This document shows positions 1 through 8,059 of a DNA stretch of 64,000 bases, piece by piece. A program made the translations under genes and the position numbers. The DNA is from Chryseobacterium indologenes. Its GTDB lineage: Bacteria > Bacteroidota > Bacteroidia > Flavobacteriales > Weeksellaceae. The stretch lies in contig NZ_LJOD01000004.1 of assembly GCF_001295265.1 (NCBI RefSeq), positions 186,001 to 250,000 on the forward strand, given 5' to 3'. Positions within the stretch are counted from its first letter, which is position 1. Every line of letters starts with the position of its first letter. The notes beneath the pieces were generated by a model. That model was not told the origin of the DNA. It ran no database searches and worked only from the letters and a program-made list of their open reading frames with translations.

Positions 1-754
1 AAGCCGTTTTAAAAAATACCTTAAATGGTCCGGAGGTACGATGTTTTTCTGTATTTTCTTGCAGTTTTACTTCTTTCTTCAACACCAGAAACCTGAAAAG
101 CTGCGACCAGTCATCTTTCAACGCAAAAATCGTCATCAACAGTAAAATCAGAGAGAACAGCTTAACGGAAATATCAAACCCAATATTGATCGCTGCTATA
201 TTCATGAAAATCCCAACAGTAATCAGCAGTCCCAGAACCCTTGTACGACAGACAAGAAGCAGAAATGCTGCAAGAAGTTCTATCCCGCCGATCCATATAG
301 AATAAGACCGTGAAACTCCCATCGTGCTCCAGAACAGAATATCCCGATCCAGGTTTCCAAAGCGGGAAAAAAGAATATTGGGTTCCGGAAGGTAAAACTG
401 GGCTTTAAACACCTTATCAAAGCCATATTTCATCAGAATGACAATCAGGTAAACAATTACAGCTTCTTTAGAGAAAGAGAGAAGCTTTTGAATGTGTTTG
501 GGCTGGATCAGCGTTGTAACTCCCAATGACAGAACCAGTAGAATTCCCATGAAAACAAACATGGAAATACTATCTGAGGAAAAATCAATTCTGAAATTTT
601 CCAATCCGAAAAGAGCACTTGCTATCCATTCTGTAACACTTCCGAATAGAAAAACGGAAATTTTTCTCTGAAAGTCTCCAAGAAAATCCAACGGAAAAAA
701 AAGGATGAAAAGCAGAAAAAAAATTCCTGCCCAGCTGATAAGCTTACTGCCCAT
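1..754 (-). CDS. DoxX-like integral membrane protein (partial, 3' end outside window)
   Basis: This is an open frame that starts with ATG at 754 and runs off the left edge after about 251 codons, so the C-terminus is missing. Its start overlaps the stop of the upstream gene by one base (TAATG), which indicates translational coupling. The visible protein has about five hydrophobic segments (roughly residues 7-24, 64-83, 95-112, 160-180 and 190-225). A central KYGFDKVFKAQF stretch resembles the conserved loop of DoxX-like membrane proteins of Flavobacteria. The function is unknown. The DoxX assignment is a pattern-based guess, while membrane location is well supported. Confidence 0.6.
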   Translation of the reverse strand, partial: MGSKLISWAGIFFLLFILFFPLDFLGDFQRKISVFLFGSVTEWIASALFGLENFRIDFSSDSISMFVFMGILLVLSLGVTTLIQPKHIQKLLSFSKEAVIVYLIVILMKYGFDKVFKAQFYLPEPNILFSRFGNLDRDILFWSTMGVSRSYSIWIGGIELLAAFLLLVCRTRVLGLLITVGIFMNIAAINIGFDISVKLFSLILLLMTIFALKDDWSQLFRFLVLKKEVKLQENTEKHRTSGPFKVFFKTA

Positions 755-1323
755 TACTTCTTTTTATTTTTCTTCCAGCTGTATAGTCCTGAAATTCCGG
801 AAATCATCAGAACTCCAAATAAAAGACCTTTCGGTGTTTTTTCAGACTTTTCTTTGACAGGTTTTACCGCAGTAGGCCTGATGGGTTTATAGGTTTTGCT
901 TTTTTTATCATATTCTACAAAAACAACACTGTCAATGTCATTAACGAAGAAATAATCCCTTTTCAGAACCTGTTTTACACTGTCTATATTTTTCCTGGAA
1001 AAAAGCGGGTTATGTACAGTTTCTCTCCCGGATGTCCATACTTTTCTGCTATCCTTCCTGTTGGGTACCAGTTTTTTGGAAGAGCTCGTTACCAGTATGC
1101 TTTCATTTTCATTAAGAATAATCACGGAATCAAGCTTTGCATCCAATACAAATTGTTGAGGTACCACACCAAGATTAGAAAAATTAGCATCGAAAAGGTC
1201 TTCTGAAACTGCTTTGGTAAAGTTTTCCGAATTTCCGCTATGGCTTTTAAAAGCAATCAGCTTTGTTTGTGAAAAACATGAAATAGTGATGATGAATGCA
1301 AACAGGGAGTATTGTATTTTCAT
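754..1323 (-). CDS. Secreted/membrane-anchored hypothetical protein
   Basis: This 189-residue protein is of unknown function. Residues 1-18 look like a Sec signal peptide ending near SCFSQ. The body is polar and contains several short Ser/Lys-rich stretches. Residues about 165-182 form one hydrophobic segment followed by a KKNKKK tail, which suggests export with a C-terminal membrane anchor and a cytosolic basic tail. It is translationally coupled to the DoxX-like gene downstream (shared base at 754), so the two probably act together in the envelope. I recognise no catalytic motif. Confidence 0.65.
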   Translation of the reverse strand: MKIQYSLFAFIITISCFSQTKLIAFKSHSGNSENFTKAVSEDLFDANFSNLGVVPQQFVLDAKLDSVIILNENESILVTSSSKKLVPNRKDSRKVWTSGRETVHNPLFSRKNIDSVKQVLKRDYFFVNDIDSVVFVEYDKKSKTYKPIRPTAVKPVKEKSEKTPKGLLFGVLMISGISGLYSWKKNKKK

Positions 1324-1374
1324 GGGAATATTTAATGATTGGATTCATTCTTCCATGAAAAGTTAAAATCAGTA

Positions 1375-1911
1375 TTAGTTTCTGAAGACAGAATACATCA
1401 TTACATCAAAATATTCATCACCTTTTTTAAGATGCTGTTTCAGAAGGGCTTCCTGCTCCATTCCTATCTTTTCCATAATTCTGCCTGAAGCGGGATTATG
1501 CAGAAAATAAGTAGCATAAATTTTATTGACATTCAATTCTTTAAGCCCAAAATCAATCAATGCTTTCGCTGCTTCTGTCACATAACCTTTATTCCAGAAG
1601 GGTCTTCCCATCCAATACCCTAATTCTGCCTGATTATCATCCCTGTCATGAAGCCCTATAGCCCCGATAATCTGCCCTTCTTCATTACGAATGGCAAAAG
1701 TATACCCTGCATTTTTATCGAATGCCTCCTCAGACATCTTCAGCCAGAATTCTGCATCCTTTCTTGTGTAAGGAAACGGAATATTAGAAGTAAGGTCTGA
1801 AAAAATCCGGTCCTGAAGATATTCAGTGACCAGATCAAGATCTTCTTCTTTAAGCTGGTCAAGAATAAGTCTTTCTGTTTTTATTCTGGGGAAATTATTC
1901 AATTTTTCCAT
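1375..1911 (-). CDS. GNAT family N-acetyltransferase (RimJ/RimL-like)
   Basis: This 178-residue protein starts with the usual RimJ/RimL-type opening (PRIKTERLILDQL). It has the acetyl-CoA binding region ELGYWMGRPFWNKGYVTEAA, in which the phosphate loop is degenerate, followed by the typical late motif NPASGRIMEKIGM. Such enzymes transfer acetyl groups from acetyl-CoA to N-terminal or small-molecule amines, and the substrate cannot be told from sequence. It lies 13 bp downstream of coaX on the same strand and is probably cotranscribed with it. Confidence 0.85.
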   Translation of the reverse strand: MEKLNNFPRIKTERLILDQLKEEDLDLVTEYLQDRIFSDLTSNIPFPYTRKDAEFWLKMSEEAFDKNAGYTFAIRNEEGQIIGAIGLHDRDDNQAELGYWMGRPFWNKGYVTEAAKALIDFGLKELNVNKIYATYFLHNPASGRIMEKIGMEQEALLKQHLKKGDEYFDVMMYSVFRN

Positions 1912-1924
1912 AACAGGCGATTAT

Positions 1925-2689
1925 CTAGTATTCAAGGTCTTTTCCTAAGAAATAAAGTCCTTTAAGGGTATGCAGTCTGTCCATCACGTGGATCTTTTCA
2001 GTAAGGGGTTTATATACATGGGAAACTCCTCCTGTTGCTACAACAAAGCAGTCATCACTTACCTCATCGTTGATACGGTCTATAAAGCCTTCTACCATTC
2101 CCAGGAATCCGTACACCATTCCGCTCTGCATACAGGTTACCGTATCCAGCCCAAGTACAGATTTAGGCTTTTTCAGTTCAATTTCCGGAAGCTGGGCAGT
2201 ATGACTAATCAGGGAGTTCAGGGAAGTTACAATTCCGGGGGCAATAATTACACCTAGTGTTTCTCCCGTTTCTGCAACGCAGCTTGCCGTAAGTGCTGTT
2301 CCGAAATCAATCACGATTTTCTTTCTGTTAGGATACATATTGTGAGCCGCTACAAGGTTGGCATAAATATCAGTTCCCATCTGTTTGGATTTAGCCTGCA
2401 CTCCGGAAGGGGTGGCACGGTCTACAACAACCGGAAGAATTCCATGGATTTTTTTAATTGCTGAGCTGATCACTTTGGTAAGCTGAGGAACTACAGACCC
2501 GATAATGACCTTGCTGATGTCTTTAGGCTCTATTTTATACGTCTGATACAGCATCAGCATCTGTACATACAGCTCATCTGCCGTTCTGTAAGGCTTGGTA
2601 TTGATCACCCATGAAATATCACAGTTGTCTCCGTTAAAAAGTCCGAATCTTATATTGCTGTTTCCTACGTTGATGACGATTGAATTCAT
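1925..2689 (-). CDS. coaX: Type III pantothenate kinase (divergent)
   Basis: This 254-residue protein has CoaX-family order: N-terminal ATP-phosphate motif VGNSNIRFGLF, a pantothenate-site motif GTDIYANLVAA near 105-115, the IDFGTALTAS motif near 127, a GVIIAPG loop and the helix MQSGMVYGFLGMVEGF. CoaX catalyses the first step of coenzyme A synthesis, ATP-dependent phosphorylation of pantothenate, in the cytosol. Several usually conserved positions differ: the first-motif Asp is Asn (residue 7), the GADR motif reads GTDI, and GTATT reads GTALT. The length is normal and the frame intact, so this is a divergent enzyme and not a pseudogene. It is the first gene of a short run with the GNAT gene. 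Confidence 0.85.
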   Translation of the reverse strand: MNSIVINVGNSNIRFGLFNGDNCDISWVINTKPYRTADELYVQMLMLYQTYKIEPKDISKVIIGSVVPQLTKVISSAIKKIHGILPVVVDRATPSGVQAKSKQMGTDIYANLVAAHNMYPNRKKIVIDFGTALTASCVAETGETLGVIIAPGIVTSLNSLISHTAQLPEIELKKPKSVLGLDTVTCMQSGMVYGFLGMVEGFIDRINDEVSDDCFVVATGGVSHVYKPLTEKIHVMDRLHTLKGLYFLGKDLEY

Positions 2690-2907
2690 TTGATTTTCTA
2701 AACAGTTACGGGTTAAAAAAAGGATTGTAAAAATAAGGCTTTCTCCTTAAAAACAGGATGAATCTTACCATTAATTTAAGGACGTTTGTAATGCAGTGAG
2801 CACAATTTTCGTTTCACTTACTAAAAAACACTCCACAGTTGCTTATTGAGCTTATTAATTTTCTTTATAGTTCTTTACATTTGAGAATCAATAATCAATT
2901 ACTCATT
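2690..2907. other. Intergenic region between coaX and the GG-leader gene
   Basis: This AT-rich gap separates divergently transcribed genes (coaX on minus, the GG-leader relic on plus). The only signal I can support is the TAnnTTTG box near 2876 for the plus-strand gene. No RNA gene or further open frame is apparent. Confidence 0.4.
2876..2883 (+). promoter_or_regulatory. -7 promoter box (TACATTTG) for the GG-leader gene
   Basis: TACATTTG matches the Bacteroidota -7 consensus TAnnTTTG exactly and lies 24 bp before the ATG at 2908. A well-spaced -33 TTG is not clear. Confidence 0.5.
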
Positions 2908-3055
2908 ATGAAAAACTTAAAAAAACTTTCCAGAAAAGGATTAAAATCAATCACTGGCGGTGAAGTTTTCTGCCCTATGCCCCGGGACCATATGTCCGCT
3001 TGATCCATGCAAAGAAATGTGTATTAGATCCTATAAAGATTGTGGATCATTATAA
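2908..3055 (+). pseudogene. Bacteriocin-like double-glycine leader peptide, frameshifted
   Basis: The ATG at 2908 opens a leader of the Chryseobacterium bacteriocin-like type: MKNLKKLSRKGLKSITGG, with the Gly-Gly cleavage site at residues 17-18. In the reading frame as given, translation stops at 3001-3003 after only 31 codons. One frame over, a Cys-rich tail continues (ICPLDPCKEMCIRSYKDCGS) and stops at 3053-3055. Removing one base near the C-runs at 2973-2983 would restore one protein of about 49 residues with roughly five cysteines. Such peptides are made as precursors and are trimmed after GG by C39-type peptidases. Whether the shift is real decay or a homopolymer sequencing error cannot be decided here. 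A terminator follows at 3090. Confidence 0.75.
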
Positions 3056-3089
3056 GGAATATGGTCATTTAAACTCAATTTTATCCATA

Positions 3090-3124
3090 AAAACGGGGAA
3101 TATTGAATAATATTCCCCGTTTTT
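3090..3124. terminator. Bidirectional rho-independent terminator
   Basis: There is a perfect 15-bp inverted repeat (3090-3104 with 3109-3123) with a 4-base loop, bordered by A-rich and T-rich runs. It sits between the convergent GG-leader gene and the M1 peptidase gene, so it can serve both. Confidence 0.85.
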
Positions 3125-3136
3125 AATTTTAACCGG

Positions 3137-4975
3137 TTATTTCACTTCAACAAAGTTATCTTCCGGATTAACATCAGCCATTCTCTGGCTGAAATCAACA
3201 GCCATTGCGGCTATTTGTGATTTTGTATAAGGAATAACCAATGTATATTCTTTCTGGGTCCACGGCCAGTACGGCTGGGTTTTTAAATCACCATAGATAT
3301 CTTTTTCTTTCCAGGTATGGGTAAGGTTAACAGGAATCTGGTAGTTGACAATTTTTTTATCGGCAGTTACGATACTGAAGTCAACCGGCATAGGAACCTG
3401 TCCTTTATTGATCAGCGTAATGGTTGTAGATTTCGCATCATATTTTACATCCTTGATTCCATAATCAATCGTCTTTGTTGTATTGATCCAGTAATGATGG
3501 AACCATTTAAGATCCATTCCGGAAACTTTCTGTGCAATGTGAAGGAAATCCCTGTCTGACGGGTGTTTCAGATGCCATTGATCATAATACTGTTTTAAGG
3601 TTTCTGCCAGATTTTCTTCCCCCATGATATATCCCAGCTGCACCAGATATAATTCTCCTTTTACATAAGAAGCATAGGTGTACGAAGTGCCGTTATCATG
3701 ATGGTCTCCCAACCATACAGCAGGCTCTTCAATCCCTTTCTTAAGAAACTTTCTGTAAGCCTCTAATGTTTTATAAAAAGGATTGGGCAGGTCTTCAGGA
3801 AACAGCTGGTGCATAACAAATCCTTCTGCATAGCTTGTAAATCCTTCATCCATCCATGGGCGCATCGGTTCATTGGTTGCCAGCATCTGCTGATACCAGG
3901 AATGGGCACCTTCATGGGCCATTAATCCCATTAAATCTTTAATACTTTTGGCCTCTCCTAAAATCATGGTGCACATTCCGTATTCCATTCCTCCGTCACC
4001 TCCCTGAATAAAGGCATACGTTGGATAAACATATTTTCCGAAATGCGCATTCATCATCTGGAAATATTTGGTGATATAAGGCTGTGTTTCCGCCCATACT
4101 TTTGTTTTATCATTTTTCTGGTACACCAGATATACTTTTGGACCTTCCGGAACATCAAAACTTTCAACAGAGTAATCTCTGTCTGCGCTCCATGCAAAAT
4201 CCAGGATATTTTTTGCAGTCCATTTCCAGACTGCTTTTTTATTTTTATCTGCTTTAATTTTAGCATCTGCTGTATAGCCTTTCACTTCAGAAGGATTTTC
4301 AAGGATTCCTCCTGCTCCCACAACATAATCTTTATTGATCTTTATTGTTACATCAAAATCGGCAAACGGTGCATGAAACTCTCTTCCGATGTAATCAAAA
4401 GTAGCCCATCCGTCATAATCATATTCTGCAATCTTCGGATACCATTGGGTCATGGTCATATCCACGCCTTCTTTATTGTTTCTTCCGCTTCTTCTGATCT
4501 GCTGTGGAATAACAGCATCCCAATCCATTGTGAAAGTTGTTGTGGAGTTAGGCCTGATAGGTTCTGCAAGATATACTTTCATTACGGTTTCCTGGATCTC
4601 AAATTTCAGATTTTTACCATTCTGTTTAATCCAGTGAATATTCTGGGCTCCTTCTTCCTCTTTAGGAATAGAAGCCAGTCTTGAAATGCCGTCTTTCTGA
4701 AGTCTGGAATCTCCGTTCTTTCCCTGGTCTGCTACCCTCTGATCCATCATAGAATTGGGTTTAAAAGCATTCCAGTACAGGTGGAAATACACCACATTCA
4801 GTTCGTCCGGCGAGTTATTGGTATATTCTAAAGTCTGGGTTCCCTGGTAAGTAAATTTTTCAGCATTAACATCAATATTCATCCTGTACTTCGCAGTCTG
4901 CTGATAATAAGGGCCCTGCTGGGCATGAAATTGTGAAATGATAAACGCAAAAAGGATTGCAACCGATTTTCTCAT
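3137..4975 (-). CDS. M1 family zinc aminopeptidase, secreted
   Basis: This 612-residue protein has an N-terminal signal peptide (about residues 1-18, ending in SQFHAQ). An N-terminal beta domain of the aminopeptidase-N type is followed by the gluzincin catalytic domain. The zinc site is HEGAH at residues 354-358 with the third ligand Glu377 in MDEGFTSYAEG, matching the HExxH-18x-E rule. The GGMEYGM motif just before it is the M1 substrate-binding GxMEN equivalent, with Tyr replacing the usual Asn. It should release N-terminal residues from peptides outside the cytoplasm. It is monocistronic: a terminator lies beyond its 3' end and the next upstream gene on this strand starts more than 700 bp away. 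Confidence 0.9.
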   Translation of the reverse strand: MRKSVAILFAFIISQFHAQQGPYYQQTAKYRMNIDVNAEKFTYQGTQTLEYTNNSPDELNVVYFHLYWNAFKPNSMMDQRVADQGKNGDSRLQKDGISRLASIPKEEEGAQNIHWIKQNGKNLKFEIQETVMKVYLAEPIRPNSTTTFTMDWDAVIPQQIRRSGRNNKEGVDMTMTQWYPKIAEYDYDGWATFDYIGREFHAPFADFDVTIKINKDYVVGAGGILENPSEVKGYTADAKIKADKNKKAVWKWTAKNILDFAWSADRDYSVESFDVPEGPKVYLVYQKNDKTKVWAETQPYITKYFQMMNAHFGKYVYPTYAFIQGGDGGMEYGMCTMILGEAKSIKDLMGLMAHEGAHSWYQQMLATNEPMRPWMDEGFTSYAEGFVMHQLFPEDLPNPFYKTLEAYRKFLKKGIEEPAVWLGDHHDNGTSYTYASYVKGELYLVQLGYIMGEENLAETLKQYYDQWHLKHPSDRDFLHIAQKVSGMDLKWFHHYWINTTKTIDYGIKDVKYDAKSTTITLINKGQVPMPVDFSIVTADKKIVNYQIPVNLTHTWKEKDIYGDLKTQPYWPWTQKEYTLVIPYTKSQIAAMAVDFSQRMADVNPEDNFVEVK

Positions 4976-5192
4976 TTAAAATTTATTTTTTCTAAAGGTA
5001 GGTAAATTAAATAAAAGCCTCAAATAGGGGCTATCCGAGGTTTATTCTGTTCATTATGGTTTTAGATTGTTTTTTATCTGATTGGTTAAATGTTCTTTCA
5101 GTTATACTTCTTTCCCACTCTAAAGTTTTCCGGTTCTTGTTTTTGATGGTCTCTGCAATACAGAATCCTCTTTTATATTCATTATCAACAAT

Positions 5193-5681
5193 TTATACCA
5201 TATCTGTTTTCAGGTTATCAGAAAGCAGTTTTCTGATCAGAGTAATCTGCCCCAAATGGTAATAAGCATGCTCAATCATCCCGTCTATATTTCTTCGGTA
5301 GGTTCCGTATTTTTCATCTACGAAAACCTCATCTATTTTATCATCAGGAATCTGCTCAACTAATACAGCAAATCTTTCTGAATCTGTCCACAGTTTATTT
5401 AATAGTTCTTCCCACTGCTTCTGAGATTCAATAGGTGGAAGATCGAAACTGAACTGGTCTTTTATTTCGAGTTCACCCCCTTCGAGAACATTTTTAACTC
5501 CTGCTATATAATAATGGATATGAAAGGTGAGCATGGCTATCGTATTTAAAGAACCCACTTTTGTGACTGCCTGTTCCCATGTAACATCTGAAAGCTGGTG
5601 TTTATAATTGGTATTGGAAATCCAGAGCCCATCCAGCAGGACCTCCCTGAATCTTTTAGCTAATTGTGAAGTTTGATTCAT
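5193..5681 (-). CDS. DinB family protein
   Basis: This 162-residue protein has the pattern of the DinB/YfiT four-helix bundle: an early helix, a conserved His in the middle (MLTFHIHYYIAG) and a late His pair in MIEHAYYHLGQITLIRKLL. The three histidines typically bind a divalent metal. Members act in thiol transfer (bacillithiol-type) or are uncharacterised, and the substrate here is unknown. The start overlaps the stop of the C39-like gene upstream by four bases (ATGA), so it is translationally coupled and part of a three-gene operon. Confidence 0.85.
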   Translation of the reverse strand: MNQTSQLAKRFREVLLDGLWISNTNYKHQLSDVTWEQAVTKVGSLNTIAMLTFHIHYYIAGVKNVLEGGELEIKDQFSFDLPPIESQKQWEELLNKLWTDSERFAVLVEQIPDDKIDEVFVDEKYGTYRRNIDGMIEHAYYHLGQITLIRKLLSDNLKTDMV

Positions 5682-6202
5682 TGATTTTTATTTATTGTCA
5701 AAATATAACCCAATTTTTTTCCATTATTTTTAGGATCCTCCCACAAATTACAAAATTCATTCTTATCATAAATCCTTAATGAATCCGCCGGATCTGCCAC
5801 ATAAACTTTTGAATCTTCTATTTTATATACTACGACAAAATGATTAGATTTCCAATAAGCAATACAAGGCAACTTTACATTCTTACTCAAACTTTGAAAA
5901 TCAACTTCCAATCCCTCAGGTTTAAACCCCAATGATTCCGCTGCATCAAACAATTCAAGCATCGTTGTTCCTTTATCATTAACATGGGTGATTTCACTTA
6001 AGAATTTCTCTGTATAAGTTTTTCCGTAATACTTAAAAACCATTCTTAGACAGGCTGGTCCGCAATTATTTTCATTTGTTTGCTTGTAGAATGGGAAACT
6101 TTGTCCCTCCTTTATATTTTTAAAGCTTAGGATAAAAAAAAACATGAGCATAAATAAAAATATGCTCATGAAAATATTTCTTAATTTATAAAGAATATTC
6201 AT
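5678..6202 (-). CDS. Membrane-anchored C39 peptidase-like protein
   Basis: This protein has 174 residues from the chosen ATG at 6202; an upstream in-frame ATG at 6256 would overlap the previous gene by 41 bp, while 6202 leaves a normal 13-bp gap. One transmembrane segment lies at about residues 8-27, followed by a complete C39 peptidase-like domain. The oxyanion Gln41 stands six residues before the nucleophile Cys47 (QTNENNCGPAC), then come His121 (SNHFVVVY) and Asp137 (VADPA). C39 enzymes cut leader peptides after Gly-Gly. They are usually fused to an ABC transporter, which is absent here. The topology places the domain on one face of the membrane, probably outside. The substrate is unknown. 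Confidence 0.8.
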   Translation of the reverse strand: MNILYKLRNIFMSIFLFMLMFFFILSFKNIKEGQSFPFYKQTNENNCGPACLRMVFKYYGKTYTEKFLSEITHVNDKGTTMLELFDAAESLGFKPEGLEVDFQSLSKNVKLPCIAYWKSNHFVVVYKIEDSKVYVADPADSLRIYDKNEFCNLWEDPKNNGKKLGYILTINKNQ

Positions 6203-6215
6203 TCTTAAAATGTGA

Positions 6216-7898
6216 TTATTTAGTTGCTTTCTTTCCGCTTTGTAAGATCTTTTCAAGGATTCTCAAAGTAATCAGATAGGTTGGTTTTACTCCTGTAAGG
6301 CCTAAACCTCCTGAAGAAAGCGTACTTCCTGTTTCAAGCGGATTATCCGATGCATAATAAGCATACATTACAAACAGGTCCGGTGAAATATGGTGTCTGA
6401 TCTTCGAGGCAACCTGAATGGCTTTCTGGTAATGCGCTCCTTCCATTTCAAGGCCGATTGCTTTCCATGAAGTATTCATAAAATAGGAAAGAATATCCCT
6501 GTTCTGAAGAGATGTTCCTAAAACGGTAATCATTGGCCCTTCAAAAGCTTTCAGCTCATCATCTTTAAAATCGTCAAGTTTCAGCGCGTTTTCAAAAGGA
6601 TAGTTATCTGCTGTCCCTTCAAAAATATGGGAGGTAGGAATCATAATGTCTCCTTTCCCGCCGGCAAGAATTCCTGCTTTACCCATAATGGAAACCGACT
6701 TTACTTTCATCATGTAAACTTCGCCTTTATGTTCGTAAGGTCTCAGCAACTCGTCCATTATTTCATAAGCCTGTTCTCCGAATGCATAATCAAAAACCAT
6801 GATTACATCATCGCCTGCAAATTTGCTATCATGAAACGGTGTATTTTTAAGATCTGTTTTGCTTATATCAATAATCTGAACATCAATATTACTTCCACTC
6901 TTATCGTTGATGTAAATCATTCCTTCTTCCAAAGCATATTTGGAAACCTTGTCGCGAAGTTCCTTTTTATCGGAAATATCTCCGTACAGCTTATAATCCA
7001 CTTCTTTGGTCTGCTTTTTCTTCAATGCATCATTCGCGTACAGCATATTTTTTACAGAATGCATATTAGCGGAAATGATGTGCAGCGGACGCATGTGAAG
7101 GTCGTTTTCAAACAGAACTTCTTTTACTTTATTCGCCCACTTTTCACCGAAATAGTGATGTCCTACTCTTTCTTTTAATATAGCGCTGAAATGAATTTCT
7201 CTTTCTCTGGTCTGCTTGGCATCTTCAAGACTTACTTTTCCTAAGTTGTAGATGATTTTAAACAGACGGTCAGGATTCTGATCATCCCCGAAAGTATTAT
7301 AAGCGTTTAATGTTTCGTCAAAAGTTCTTCCTATTAAAGACGAAAGGTGGATCAATGCCACTTCTTTTTCCTTTCTGCTGAATTTCTTTTCTCCCTTCAC
7401 CACTTCTTCAATAATTTTAAAGGCACGTGTAGGTTTCCAGTTTTCATCCTTGATGAACGCCAGATTACGGATTTTATCAGCTTCTATAAATAAGAAGGTA
7501 AGGTGGGTAAGGATGTCATAAATTTCGGAACGGCCCAAAAGAACCTCAATATTCATCTGGTGTTCGTCTATTCTATAACAGTTTCTTCTTCTCTTTTTAG
7601 GAACAATAGGTTCGAAACTTCCTTTATCAAACCCTTCATCTGACGTAAGATGAATAAAAGCGCATTCCTCGATCCCTTCCGGGAGCCTGTCTAAAACATA
7701 CATCAACCCATCCAGTTCCAGCTTATTGGGAATATTCATCGTTCCATAAATCTCCGGGTTGATTGTTTTCAGCAAGCTTCTGATGCTTTCTCCCGAAACA
7801 CCTCCCGGCTTGAAAAATCCTCTATAAAATAAGTGTCTCATAGAGATATATAATCTTTCAATAGCCTCTGTTGTTTCTCTTGCTCTAGAATTTGTCAT
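6216..7898 (-). CDS. DUF6909-like protein with nucleoside-phosphorylase-like C-terminus
   Basis: This protein has about 560 residues from ATG 7898. A further in-frame ATG at 7937 lies upstream of a promoter box and is less likely. The N-terminal half is helical and charged and carries no motif I know. The C-terminal part has GGKGDIMIPTSHIFEGTAD, a Gly-rich loop and then GLEMEGAHYQKAI, which resembles the ME(G)A ribose-binding motif of purine nucleoside phosphorylases and AMP nucleosidases. I believe the family is annotated DUF6909 in Bacteroidota, from memory. A role in nucleotide breakdown or sensing is inference. It is the first gene of a tight operon with the C39-like and DinB genes. Confidence 0.6.
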   Translation of the reverse strand: MTNSRARETTEAIERLYISMRHLFYRGFFKPGGVSGESIRSLLKTINPEIYGTMNIPNKLELDGLMYVLDRLPEGIEECAFIHLTSDEGFDKGSFEPIVPKKRRRNCYRIDEHQMNIEVLLGRSEIYDILTHLTFLFIEADKIRNLAFIKDENWKPTRAFKIIEEVVKGEKKFSRKEKEVALIHLSSLIGRTFDETLNAYNTFGDDQNPDRLFKIIYNLGKVSLEDAKQTREREIHFSAILKERVGHHYFGEKWANKVKEVLFENDLHMRPLHIISANMHSVKNMLYANDALKKKQTKEVDYKLYGDISDKKELRDKVSKYALEEGMIYINDKSGSNIDVQIIDISKTDLKNTPFHDSKFAGDDVIMVFDYAFGEQAYEIMDELLRPYEHKGEVYMMKVKSVSIMGKAGILAGGKGDIMIPTSHIFEGTADNYPFENALKLDDFKDDELKAFEGPMITVLGTSLQNRDILSYFMNTSWKAIGLEMEGAHYQKAIQVASKIRHHISPDLFVMYAYYASDNPLETGSTLSSGGLGLTGVKPTYLITLRILEKILQSGKKATK

Positions 7899-7913
7899 AA
7901 AATAAATTTCACA

Positions 7914-7921
7914 CAAATATA
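7914..7921 (-). promoter_or_regulatory. -7 promoter box (TATATTTG) for the DUF6909-like operon
   Basis: There is an exact TAnnTTTG match on the minus strand, 15 bp before ATG 7898. It argues for 7898 and against 7937 as the start. Confidence 0.55.
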
Positions 7922-8059
7922 CAAAATCTCCGCTCAACTTATTTTAACTATCTTTTAATAAGTTGTTTAAACCTGGTGCCGGAAAGAAGTATTTCAGATA
8001 TGAAGCCTTCTTCTTATATTTATATCCTGGCAGACCTGCCGCAATAACTGATTAACCGA

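Noticed and set aside
4043..4684. 213-codon plus-strand open frame inside the M1 peptidase gene
   Set aside because: It is antisense to the peptidase domain, rich in Cys/Phe/Ile as expected of a shadow, and has no promoter or ribosome site.
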